Below are positions 35,671-42,734 of a stretch of DNA of 64,000 nt, one piece after another. Each line of letters starts with the position of its first letter. The first letter of the stretch is position 1. A program made the translations under genes and the position numbers. The notes below the pieces were generated by a model, which made no database searches, was not told where the DNA came from, and saw only the letters and a list, made by a program, of their open reading frames with translations. This DNA is from a virus: positions 1-64,000 of the IMG/VR virus record IMGVR_UViG_3300044638_007036; one strand, written 5' to 3'.

Positions 35671-36310
35671 CTTTCACTACCGTATACCACATGCATATCT
35701 CTGACTGAAGTGCTGTGATAGTAGAAACATTATTAATAATCACATCATAATCAGATTCTTCCCCGAGTTGATTTTCACTAATATGTCCATCTTTAGATTC
35801 AAATCCCGGACGATTTACTAAAACTAATACGGCTCCTAACCCTCTAAGAAAGTCTCTTTCATTTTGAAATCTAGCATCTGTTATTACAATGTTACCATAG
35901 TCATTCTCTATGTTCTTTTTGACGTAAGATAGCCAAATGTCGTCCTTAATAAAATTTCTACAAATATCTGTCCCAACCACCTGAAGAGCATCCCTAATAG
36001 TTGAAAGCTTCTTATCTCTAAATTGTGAATTAATTTGTTCAATATGGAATTCAGTAACATTGAAACCATCCTCTGTTAATATTTTAAATAAAGTATTCAA
36101 GTGAATATCTGTTAGTACGATAGGTAATTCAAAAGGTTTTTCTTTTTTAAAAGGATCGTCCATATCCTGCCTATTTATTTCAAAAATAACAGAGCAGATT
36201 GTTTTAAGTCTATCAGCCAATCCTATTCTTTTAAATCCACAAGTACGCATTAATCCTTCAGCGGCACTATCTTTTCCAGCAAATTTAACTCCCGAGAAAG
36301 CTACAATCAT
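35642..36310 (-). CDS. Deoxynucleoside monophosphate kinase
   Basis: The protein has 222 residues. P-loop GVKFAGKDS (7-15), RDALQVVGTDICRN (~125) and ITDARFQNERDFL (~158, Walker-B/lid region) match phage dNMP kinases (T4 gp1-like and related). It phosphorylates dNMPs to dNDPs with ATP, supplying precursors for phage DNA. Overlaps its neighbours by 29 nt (3' end) and 1 nt (5' end). It is close to the exonuclease and about 3 kb from DNA polymerase in the same operon. Confidence 0.8.
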   Translation of the reverse strand: MIVAFSGVKFAGKDSAAEGLMRTCGFKRIGLADRLKTICSVIFEINRQDMDDPFKKEKPFELPIVLTDIHLNTLFKILTEDGFNVTEFHIEQINSQFRDKKLSTIRDALQVVGTDICRNFIKDDIWLSYVKKNIENDYGNIVITDARFQNERDFLRGLGAVLVLVNRPGFESKDGHISENQLGEESDYDVIINNVSTITALQSEICMWYTVVKDAIASNRKR

Positions 36311-36717
36311 TAATCCTCCCTATAGAATTTACCAATTCGTAATTCATCTTCTTCCGAAGTGTACCCATCTTTTTTTAATTTTACCATAAAAATAGCTAAA
36401 ATTTCACACTCTAACATTTTATGTTCTGGAGTATGTTCCCAATAAATTAAGTGCGAAAGTTCATGTGCTAGATATTGTAGCAGATCTAGAGTTGAGTATT
36501 GTTTTATTTTATCTGATGGTAAATCATGATAAGTCAAGTATAAAGTTATACGGTAAGATTTTTTATCAAAGTATGTAATAAGTCCATGACAGTGTTGCCA
36601 TCTTTCTCTATTACCTTTTTTAGAAGATATTTTTTTTAAATGTTTTACTTTTGGAACCAAGTGTTCCACTTTATCAATATATTCTCTGACCCATTCAAGT
36701 TCTTTCGTAATTTTCAT
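36310..36717 (-). CDS. Zincin-like metalloprotein (HELSH)
   Basis: The protein has 135 residues. H85-E86-L-S-H89 is followed by YWEHTPEH, giving possible third ligand His95 or His99, and then ECEILA. The region before it resembles SprT/WLM-type small zincins. There is no signal peptide, so it should act in the cytoplasm. 1-nt overlap with the dNMP kinase. Substrate unknown; SprT-like proteins act on DNA-protein crosslinks, but homology here is limited to the motif region. Confidence 0.55.
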   Translation of the reverse strand: MKITKELEWVREYIDKVEHLVPKVKHLKKISSKKGNRERWQHCHGLITYFDKKSYRITLYLTYHDLPSDKIKQYSTLDLLQYLAHELSHLIYWEHTPEHKMLECEILAIFMVKLKKDGYTSEEDELRIGKFYRED

Positions 36718-36725
36718 TAGAGCAC

Positions 36726-37535
36726 CTATTTTTTAATAATATCATATGCTCTCAAAGCTGAAGTAACATTTTCATTTTTAATAAAATCCGCTAACTGTAA
36801 AAATAATTCTTCTAAAGATAGAACATCATATTTATTATAAGTCTCCATGGATTTCCATGCTTTTAAATTTCCTTTAATACATTCATCCCAAAGTTTAAAT
36901 CCCTTAAAATCAGAATGATCTTGCTTTTTATATTTTGTATTTAACTTAGCTGTCATGTAAGCAAGCTTATGAGAAGTAAATCCAAATCTTTTAGCCATCT
37001 TATAAGTGTCGATTGACTTGAATTCGCTAGGGCATCCCATCTTATGGTGGATAAATCTTGCATTTAGTTTGGGTAAATCAAATCTATCCGAGTTCTGACC
37101 TACTATAATGTCAGCTTCGTCCATCAACTTCCATAGAGGCTTCAAAAGCTCCTTATCATTAACCAAAGCATTACCCTTTTTTTTACGATTATCTCTGTAA
37201 ATGACTTCCGACTCAGGAGAGTTAGCCCATTTTGCAGACCATGATAATACTGACCAATCTTCTATTAGCATTTCTAAGGGAATATTCTGATCGAACGTGC
37301 CCCATACCCAAGCTTTCAAGGGTTTAGTCTCAATGTCTACATATAAAACTTTAGGAACATCTTTTTCGATATGTCTTGCATGGCGTTCGATCTTTCGTCG
37401 CATAGAATATTCGGTGATGTTAGTAAAAAACTTGCGATTAAATAGTCTAGTAATAGTTCTTCTACTTTTTCCTTTTTTATATTGGTTAACAATAAAAGTT
37501 ACTTGAGCATTGCTTAGTTCTTGTTTCACGTTCAC
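36726..37535 (-). CDS. DnaQ-like 3'-5' exonuclease with N-terminal HTH-like region
   Basis: The protein has 269 residues. ExoI D67-I-E69 (YVDIETKP), ExoII VGQNSDRFDLPKLNAR and ExoIII Y-x3-D (YNKYDVLSL) are all present. This is the RNase H-fold group related to PolB exonucleases (YprB-like). The first ~55 residues (QVTFIVNQYKKGKSRRTITRLF) look like a helix-turn-helix. The family A polymerase downstream has its own exonuclease domain, so this is an additional nuclease for recombination or proofreading. Next gene in the operon is adjacent (0 nt). Confidence 0.8.
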   Translation of the reverse strand: MNVKQELSNAQVTFIVNQYKKGKSRRTITRLFNRKFFTNITEYSMRRKIERHARHIEKDVPKVLYVDIETKPLKAWVWGTFDQNIPLEMLIEDWSVLSWSAKWANSPESEVIYRDNRKKKGNALVNDKELLKPLWKLMDEADIIVGQNSDRFDLPKLNARFIHHKMGCPSEFKSIDTYKMAKRFGFTSHKLAYMTAKLNTKYKKQDHSDFKGFKLWDECIKGNLKAWKSMETYNKYDVLSLEELFLQLADFIKNENVTSALRAYDIIKK

Positions 37536-37745
37536 CTACTGAGTTAGTTTCGTTGTATTATTATAAGATTCACGACAGTACATAAGATAGAAAGCTATGG
37601 ACATCATCACTACTCTCTCTAATGATTCTCTTTGTTCCAAGTCTAAATGAGGAATCTGGAGTTCTTCTTGTAAAATCTCTACAGTTTTTGTAACAGATTC
37701 ATCATCTAAAGAGATCGTACCTAAAGATCTTCCATTATTATTCAT
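37536..37745 (-). CDS. Small hypothetical protein
   Basis: The protein has 69 helical residues (SVTKTVEILQEELQIPHLDLEQRESLERVVM). It is directly adjacent to the exonuclease gene and overlaps the nuclease-like gene by 8 nt. No motif recognised. Confidence 0.55.
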   Translation of the reverse strand: MNNNGRSLGTISLDDESVTKTVEILQEELQIPHLDLEQRESLERVVMMSIAFYLMYCRESYNNTTKLTQ

Positions 37746-38292
37746 TATTATCCTTTAAATACAAAGCTCGTTTATTTTCCGAAAACTTGGACAATTTAGT
37801 TTCTCCAAATACAAGAGTTCTAAATTGTTTTGCTAGTAAAATTTCTACTCTAGCAGTTTTATTTATCTCATCAGTAAAAACTCTACACCCTATTACTATA
37901 TCATACTCATTAGAAAATTCAAACAACGGATCTTTAGCTTGAAATATCCAACTGTCTCCATATCTATTAGAAGACTCAAAAGATTGAGATTTTATATGTA
38001 GATTATATAATCCCCAATACAAATCAGGATCAAATGATTTATATTGTGCTGAATAGACTGACATATCTGGAATATTTATATTAGTCCTACCTTCTGAGAG
38101 ATATATAAAATAAACTCCCCATTCTGCAAGCTTTCCAAGTAGTATGTCATTTTTGATTTTAGATAAATTAAATTGTTTTCTTTTAGAGTACTCATCTTTA
38201 TTAGTAATGAGTACTCTTTCTGCGAAGTGCTCGCATATTTTATAAATATCTGACTGTAGTTGATAAGATCTATCGAAAAGATCCGGCTTCAT
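37738..38292 (-). CDS. PD-(D/E)XK-like nuclease (tentative)
   Basis: The protein has 184 residues. LGKLAEWGVYFIYL (Glu57 in a helix), then SFDPDLYWGLYNLHIKSQS with Asp90 and HIK ending at Lys101, gives an E...D-x(n)-[x]IK pattern compatible with the restriction-endonuclease fold. Tryptophan/aromatic content is high. Its gene neighbours are DNA-metabolism genes. The nuclease call is inference from motif spacing and could be wrong. Confidence 0.45.
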   Translation of the reverse strand: MKPDLFDRSYQLQSDIYKICEHFAERVLITNKDEYSKRKQFNLSKIKNDILLGKLAEWGVYFIYLSEGRTNINIPDMSVYSAQYKSFDPDLYWGLYNLHIKSQSFESSNRYGDSWIFQAKDPLFEFSNEYDIVIGCRVFTDEINKTARVEILLAKQFRTLVFGETKLSKFSENKRALYLKDNNE

Positions 38293-38419
38293 ATACCTTA
38301 TTCTTTTGTTCTTCCTCTTCTACTTTTTTCTTATCTACTCCAAAACTTGTTTCGTAATGTAAAGCACAAGACTGTAGAAACATTAATAGAAATAAAATAA
38401 TAGCAGTTTTAAAATTCAT
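38270..38419 (-). CDS. Small lipoprotein
   Basis: The protein has 49 residues with SD AAGGAG 6 nt upstream. MNFKTAIILFLLMFLQSC is a textbook lipoprotein signal with lipobox LQSC (Cys18). The mature part is short and charged (KKKVEEEEQKNK). It overlaps the next gene start by 23 nt. It could be an o-spanin partner of the Rz-like protein at 33.0-33.3 kb or an outer-membrane exclusion lipoprotein. Confidence 0.75.
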   Translation of the reverse strand: MNFKTAIILFLLMFLQSCALHYETSFGVDKKKVEEEEQKNKVYEAGSFR

Positions 38420-38428
38420 TACAACTCC

Positions 38429-38689
38429 TTACGTTTCTTCTGGTACAAATTCTCTTTTCATTTCATAATCTAAATTTTTAACATAGTTCCTAACTTCTTC
38501 TTTTCTAGAATGGTGAACTTGTTTTACAAGAACATGTTCATCAATCTCCTTTTCAGTAAGTGGTCTAAGCTTAGGTTCCATAAACATCTCAATCATCTTT
38601 AGAATCTCCTCTGCTTTAGCAGACTTAGGAGAATCTCCGTTCAACATAGATTCGACATTCTTCAGCATTTGACTTCGTTTAGCAAACAT
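38429..38689 (-). CDS. Small helical hypothetical protein
   Basis: The protein has 86 residues with many charged helices (AEEILKMIEMFMEPKLRPLTEKEIDEHVL). No recognised motif. Lies between a micropeptide gene and the lipoprotein gene with short spacings, as part of the leftward operon. Confidence 0.55.
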   Translation of the reverse strand: MFAKRSQMLKNVESMLNGDSPKSAKAEEILKMIEMFMEPKLRPLTEKEIDEHVLVKQVHHSRKEEVRNYVKNLDYEMKREFVPEET

Positions 38690-38691
38690 AA

Positions 38692-38760
38692 TTACCTCTG
38701 AACATATTGTATCAGTATTAATACTACAAACAAAAGAATAAATTTACCAGTTAATCCCAT
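38692..38760 (-). CDS. Single-TM micropeptide
   Basis: The peptide has 22 residues: MGLTGKFILLFVVLILIQYVQR, one membrane helix with Lys/Arg flanks. Its start lies inside the end of the 56-residue gene upstream and its stop is 3 nt before the next ATG, so translational coupling is plausible. It is comparable to the 22-residue TM peptide at 59652-59720. Could be chance, given the AT-rich sequence. Confidence 0.4.
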   Translation of the reverse strand: MGLTGKFILLFVVLILIQYVQR

Positions 38761-38921
38761 AAAGCTTTAACCTCTGTATTGATTCTATTTAAAATTTCCT
38801 GAGGCAGTACTTGCATAGCAATCATAACATCATATGGAATTGGTTCTGTATTTTTATTTGACCAATATACTTTACTTAATAACCATTCCTTTAAGATAAA
38901 CTCAGCTTGTTCTTCAGACAT
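38751..38921 (-). CDS. Small hypothetical protein
   Basis: The protein has 56 residues, MSEEQAEFILKEWLLSKVYW..., acidic and helical. The start overlaps the upstream stop by 8 nt. Codon use and tight overlaps support a real gene. Function unknown. Confidence 0.55.
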   Translation of the reverse strand: MSEEQAEFILKEWLLSKVYWSNKNTEPIPYDVMIAMQVLPQEILNRINTEVKALWD

Positions 38922-39141
38922 TTTCATCCTCCCATCCTTCTACTACCACAGTTTCTTCATAAGGCATTAGTTCAATATCTTTCTTACGAATTCTCTTTTT
39001 ATGAGTTGGTTTAATAATATCAAGATCTTCTAAACCTTTTAGTACCAAGTCAGCATGTTCTTTTTCATTGTATGAATAATGTCCAGTATTTCTCATAGTT
39101 AAAGTCGTAGCAATTAATTTAAGTACAGCACTGCGTTTCAT
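38914..39141 (-). CDS. Small hypothetical protein
   Basis: The protein has 75 residues: basic N-terminal two-thirds (KPTHKKRIRKKDIELM) and acidic end (EGWEDENV). It overlaps both neighbours (4 and 8 nt). The first half looks like a winged-helix-sized helical bundle, not assignable. Confidence 0.55.
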   Translation of the reverse strand: MKRSAVLKLIATTLTMRNTGHYSYNEKEHADLVLKGLEDLDIIKPTHKKRIRKKDIELMPYEETVVVEGWEDENV

Positions 39142-39344
39142 TGTAACATCCTTGTATTTTTTTTAACTAGTTCATATTCCTCAGAAGGTAAATTATGCAT
39201 ATCATTATTTATATTTGACATGAACTTTTCATATTCAACATTAAGCAATCTATTTTCTAATTCAAGATTACTTTTTATTAAAAAGATACAGAAGCAACCT
39301 AGCACAAGTAACACAATTCCAAGAGTCCAAGTTAAGATAGTCAT
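39138..39344 (-). CDS. Single-TM membrane protein
   Basis: The protein has 68 residues. N-terminal TM (MTILTWTLGIVLLVLGCFCIFLIK) plus a charged cytoplasmic or periplasmic helix. I use the ATG at 39344, which shares one base with the polymerase stop (TGATG), rather than the upstream TTG. Function unknown. Confidence 0.55.
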   Translation of the reverse strand: MTILTWTLGIVLLVLGCFCIFLIKSNLELENRLLNVEYEKFMSNINNDMHNLPSEEYELVKKNTRMLQ

Positions 39345-41629
39345 CAATGCCCCTCCCTTAAGTTTCCAGCAATTTCAGGTTTAGCTATTAAAGGCATTGC
39401 TAGTTTGTTAGTGCCTTCCATTGCAGATTGTACCACTTGCTTTCCTATTTCACAAATTTCTTCTTTACATGTAGCTACTAGCTGATCATGTATTTGTAAA
39501 CTTACCCATGCATCTAGTTTATTTTCCATGAATTTCTTTGTCATGGCAATAGCGGCTCTATTCACAATAGAAGTAGCGGCTGATTGAATAGGAAAGTTTA
39601 AAGCATTGTTTAGTAGATTGTTATATTCTTTTCGGATTAATCTAAGTTCGTCCATAGGTACTCCAGTTTTCGTTGATATCTTTTTGAGATTTCTGAAATC
39701 TAAAATACCATCTCCAAATCTTTGATAGATTTCCTTAGCTCTAGGAAGGTGACGGACTCTGCCAAATTTACTAGTAACCTTTCCAGTAGTCTTTACTTCT
39801 GTGAGATATTTATCCATCTTAGCTTTCAATCCGGGAAATGCTTTAAAGTAGTTACTGATAATCTCTGCCGCCTTCTCTTCGGAAATATCTAAACTCTTAG
39901 CAAGCTTGAACTCTTTCATTCCATATCGAATACCGAGAGCATAAGCCTTTGCGTTCTGCCTGACATTAGGATATTTCTTCTTTAGAAAGTTCGGAGCTTT
40001 CTTATCAGCCGAAGCATCTTTGATATCTTCTGCCATGATAGCTACTACTGAATACATATCTAGATTGTCAGTAAAGATTCTGATTAGAGCTTCATCGCCC
40101 GCATCGTCAGCGAAGCAACGAGGTTCAAGAGATTCATAGTCATCGTCTATGAACTTATAACCTTTAGGAGCAATTACTAATTCCCGAATAGAATCATTGT
40201 ATTTCTTTACTAGCTCATGCTCTACGCTGTCTTCATCCTTTGGACGAGGTAGCTGTTGGAAGTCACTGGAGTATCTTCCTGACGTTGTACCATGTTGCTT
40301 GAATGAAGGATAGTAAATTCCATTCTCATGATTCTCAAGGAATCTTTCGTAGTAGCTACTCTTGATTTTATTGAGCTTATTATATACTCTTAGCTTCTCA
40401 GCCCAAGGATGATCCTTAGAAATACTTTCAACGAAGTCCTCATTGAATTGCGGAGATCCTTTAGCTGTCTTTGTAAGAGGCTCGATTCCCATGTAGTTAA
40501 ATACTAAATCTCCAATTTGAGTTTTGGATTGAATGTTAATCAGGTAATCTGTTTCATTATCTTTCTTTAGTAGGTTACATCGAATATCCCAAATAGAACT
40601 GGAACCTAAGTAGTGTGCATCATTAGTTAAAAGAAATTTCTTCCAGCAACTATCAGGTAACGATTCAATAGTTTTCTTATTAAGTATAAACTTTCCATTC
40701 GCTCCAGTAGGAAGTTCTAATCCTGCATAGTTACAAACCTCTTGAGCAAAAGAACCTTTACATGATACGGGATATTCCTCTAATTTAGTTTGGATATAAT
40801 TACTCCAAGCTGAAGTATTGTATAAAGCCTCGACAACTTCTTTTTCGTACTCTAGGATATCGGAAGTAATTCCTGCGTAAAGTTGTTGCAATCGAGGCAG
40901 GTCGATATGAACTCCACGATGCTCCATGCGGATAGTAACTAATCTATATAGAGGCATCACTTCTTCTTGAAAAAAGAAAGTAAACAAATTCTGCTGCTCT
41001 AGTTGCTTTAAATGGTAATTGTATAATCGAATAGTCATATCCACATCGGCACAAGCATACTTATGTAACAACCACAAATCTGCTTTATACATTTCTTTAT
41101 TAGACGCAATCCACTTACCACCATTATCTATTACAGATTGTTTTAAATCGAGTTGCTCTTGATTGGCAGCATCTTGAGAATCCAATCCTAATTCTACTGC
41201 TCTACGAATACAAATGTCCTTAAGTCCAAATGGACCATCTTCGTTAATAGTATGCTCCATTAACATAGTATCAGCATGTAGAGCTGAGAGTAAATTCGTT
41301 TTAAGATCGTTAGCAGTAATACGAATATCATAAGAGGCATTGTGCATTACGAGCTTTTTAGTTTTCAACACAGATAAAATTTTATTAAGTGTATTATCAG
41401 AATAGAAAGGGTGAGTAGTAAGTGCTTTAATATGATCTTGCCAATACATTATAGGATAGTAAAATCCCATAGCTTCTTTGCCAGTAAATGCAATACCAAT
41501 AACTCTATCCTTACGTACGTTAAGTCCTGTAGACTCCACATCGTACGCTATAACAGAATAGTTTTCTAAATGATCTAAAGCTTTTTGTAATGGTTTTTCT
41601 CCATCTATTAGAATATATTCTTTAATCAT
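39344..41629 (-). CDS. Family A DNA polymerase with 3'-5' exonuclease
   Basis: The protein has 761 residues. The exonuclease domain has D30-x-E32 (AYDVESTGLN), NASYD and Y-x3-D (KYACADVD). Polymerase motif A is DDDYESLEPR, motif B RQNAKAYALGIRYG and motif C QIHDQLV. Motif C normally reads HDE; here the Glu is Gln. Size matches T7 gp5/Pol I Klenow-type phage polymerases. It is the replicative polymerase of this phage, in the same operon as primase-helicase and annealase. No thioredoxin-binding insertion was looked for beyond length. Confidence 0.95.
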   Translation of the reverse strand: MIKEYILIDGEKPLQKALDHLENYSVIAYDVESTGLNVRKDRVIGIAFTGKEAMGFYYPIMYWQDHIKALTTHPFYSDNTLNKILSVLKTKKLVMHNASYDIRITANDLKTNLLSALHADTMLMEHTINEDGPFGLKDICIRRAVELGLDSQDAANQEQLDLKQSVIDNGGKWIASNKEMYKADLWLLHKYACADVDMTIRLYNYHLKQLEQQNLFTFFFQEEVMPLYRLVTIRMEHRGVHIDLPRLQQLYAGITSDILEYEKEVVEALYNTSAWSNYIQTKLEEYPVSCKGSFAQEVCNYAGLELPTGANGKFILNKKTIESLPDSCWKKFLLTNDAHYLGSSSIWDIRCNLLKKDNETDYLINIQSKTQIGDLVFNYMGIEPLTKTAKGSPQFNEDFVESISKDHPWAEKLRVYNKLNKIKSSYYERFLENHENGIYYPSFKQHGTTSGRYSSDFQQLPRPKDEDSVEHELVKKYNDSIRELVIAPKGYKFIDDDYESLEPRCFADDAGDEALIRIFTDNLDMYSVVAIMAEDIKDASADKKAPNFLKKKYPNVRQNAKAYALGIRYGMKEFKLAKSLDISEEKAAEIISNYFKAFPGLKAKMDKYLTEVKTTGKVTSKFGRVRHLPRAKEIYQRFGDGILDFRNLKKISTKTGVPMDELRLIRKEYNNLLNNALNFPIQSAATSIVNRAAIAMTKKFMENKLDAWVSLQIHDQLVATCKEEICEIGKQVVQSAMEGTNKLAMPLIAKPEIAGNLREGH

Positions 41630-41632
41630 TTT

Positions 41633-42100
41633 TTAACTCCATACTGGTTCACGAACATCAGTTTCCCAACGTGAAGAAAGGTAAAGCTGGTACGCTATGG
41701 TTACATCTTTCTCATGAGTGAAGTCTACTCCCTTCGTAAGATTGCGAGCATTGTTAGAGAATGGCATACGTTCTCCTGCAGGGATGAGATGTTCATTAGC
41801 TTCAAACACTGGTACTAGTTTAGAACTTGCATGTGTCTTACCTGTGCGTCTAGTATACTCTTCGCATAAAGCTTTGAAGTGAGCGAGAAGCCATCTATAG
41901 TTACCCTGTGTGGTGCGAGTCCATACTGAACTCGGATGATTAAGATGAGCGATTCTATAAACGTCAGATCCTTTATAACCATGGACTCGTAGAGCTGTTG
42001 ATAGTAACTGTGCGGACTCGAGACACATTTTGATACATCGTTTATCGTCAAGAAATTTAGCGGACTGCACTGGACAATCTGAGGTTGCAAAGATATTCAT
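41633..42100 (-). CDS. Pyrimidine-dimer glycosylase-like (Pyr_excise) protein
   Basis: The protein has 155 residues. MNIFATSDCPVQSAKFLDDKRCIKM and LNHPSSVWTRTTQGNYRWL are patterns of a widespread phage family that is often annotated as pyrimidine dimer DNA glycosylase-related. Classical T4 DenV residues are not clearly conserved, so activity is unproven. 3 nt upstream of the polymerase ORF in the operon; a good SD (AAGGAGG) precedes the ATG. Confidence 0.55.
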   Translation of the reverse strand: MNIFATSDCPVQSAKFLDDKRCIKMCLESAQLLSTALRVHGYKGSDVYRIAHLNHPSSVWTRTTQGNYRWLLAHFKALCEEYTRRTGKTHASSKLVPVFEANEHLIPAGERMPFSNNARNLTKGVDFTHEKDVTIAYQLYLSSRWETDVREPVWS

Positions 42101-42125
42101 GGTTGCCTCCTTAATATCTAAGTTT

Positions 42126-42134
42126 AATATATCA
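42126..42134 (-). promoter_or_regulatory. Candidate extended -10 promoter
   Basis: TGATATATT (extended TG-n plus TATATT) lies in the 38-nt gap before the 41633-42100 gene; predicted start near 42119. No good -35. It could boost glycosylase-like and polymerase expression. Confidence 0.35.
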
Positions 42135-42138
42135 TAAA

Positions 42139-42393
42139 TTATCCCGCATTAAAAGAAGCAATTACTACTCCTTTCTCAATTCCCTCTTTTGCTACTCCAA
42201 TTAATTCTACTTTTACGTCTTCTAATTTAAAACACCAAGAACTGTATTCACGTGCTCCTACCCACCATTCTTCTACAGCGTACTGGCAGGGGTTAATTTT
42301 TTTAGCTTCTTCTTCATTTTCTGCCGCAACAATTGCAGAATCATAAGTGTCCCAATCGTTATTTACTATTTGTGATATCTTATATAAATTCAT
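42139..42393 (-). CDS. Small hypothetical protein
   Basis: The protein has 84 residues. MNLYKISQIVNNDWDTYDSAIVAAENEEEAKKI...WVGAREYSSWCFKLEDVKVELIG matches a common phage small-protein pattern ('Ylisq..n..ydtydsaVVaA.deeeAr.ihP') of unknown function. A short spacing separates it from the zinc-finger gene upstream. Confidence 0.65.
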   Translation of the reverse strand: MNLYKISQIVNNDWDTYDSAIVAAENEEEAKKINPCQYAVEEWWVGAREYSSWCFKLEDVKVELIGVAKEGIEKGVVIASFNAG

Positions 42394-42405
42394 TGTTTTA
42401 TTCCT

Positions 42406-42720
42406 TTAAAATTTATTTATATTATCACTCTTACAGAATGGACATCCCACTCTTAATTTAACTTTATTTACATCCCACTTAATATACTGATTGTTGCCCG
42501 AAAAATTTCCAGTATTACGATTCGAAAATGTTCTATCACAATCTCCACAGTTTAAATAATCACTTGGCTTTTTATTTGCTAATCTTAAAAGTCTCTGGTT
42601 TCTTTCGTACTCCGTGGCACATGCTTTACATATACCACGTTTCTTTGAATGAAGATACTTTTCTTTTTTCATTTCCTCTGCTGTGAATTGTGTTCTCAAA
42701 CATGATCGACAATTGTACAT
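42406..42720 (-). CDS. Small multi-zinc-finger protein
   Basis: The protein has 104 residues with four Cys pairs: CRSC, CKAC, CGDC and CPFC, arranged as two zinc modules joined by a basic helix (ERNQRLLRLANKKP). No HNH histidine core visible. It could bind nucleic acid or act as a zinc-ribbon adaptor. It lies 14 nt downstream of primase-helicase. Confidence 0.6.
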   Translation of the reverse strand: MYNCRSCLRTQFTAEEMKKEKYLHSKKRGICKACATEYERNQRLLRLANKKPSDYLNCGDCDRTFSNRNTGNFSGNNQYIKWDVNKVKLRVGCPFCKSDNINKF

Positions 42721-42734
42721 ACCATCCTTTTGTA

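Noticed and set aside
41815-42090. 91-codon - strand ORF overlapping the glycosylase-like gene
   Set aside because: Shifted frame of the conserved gene in the same place; no independent motif.
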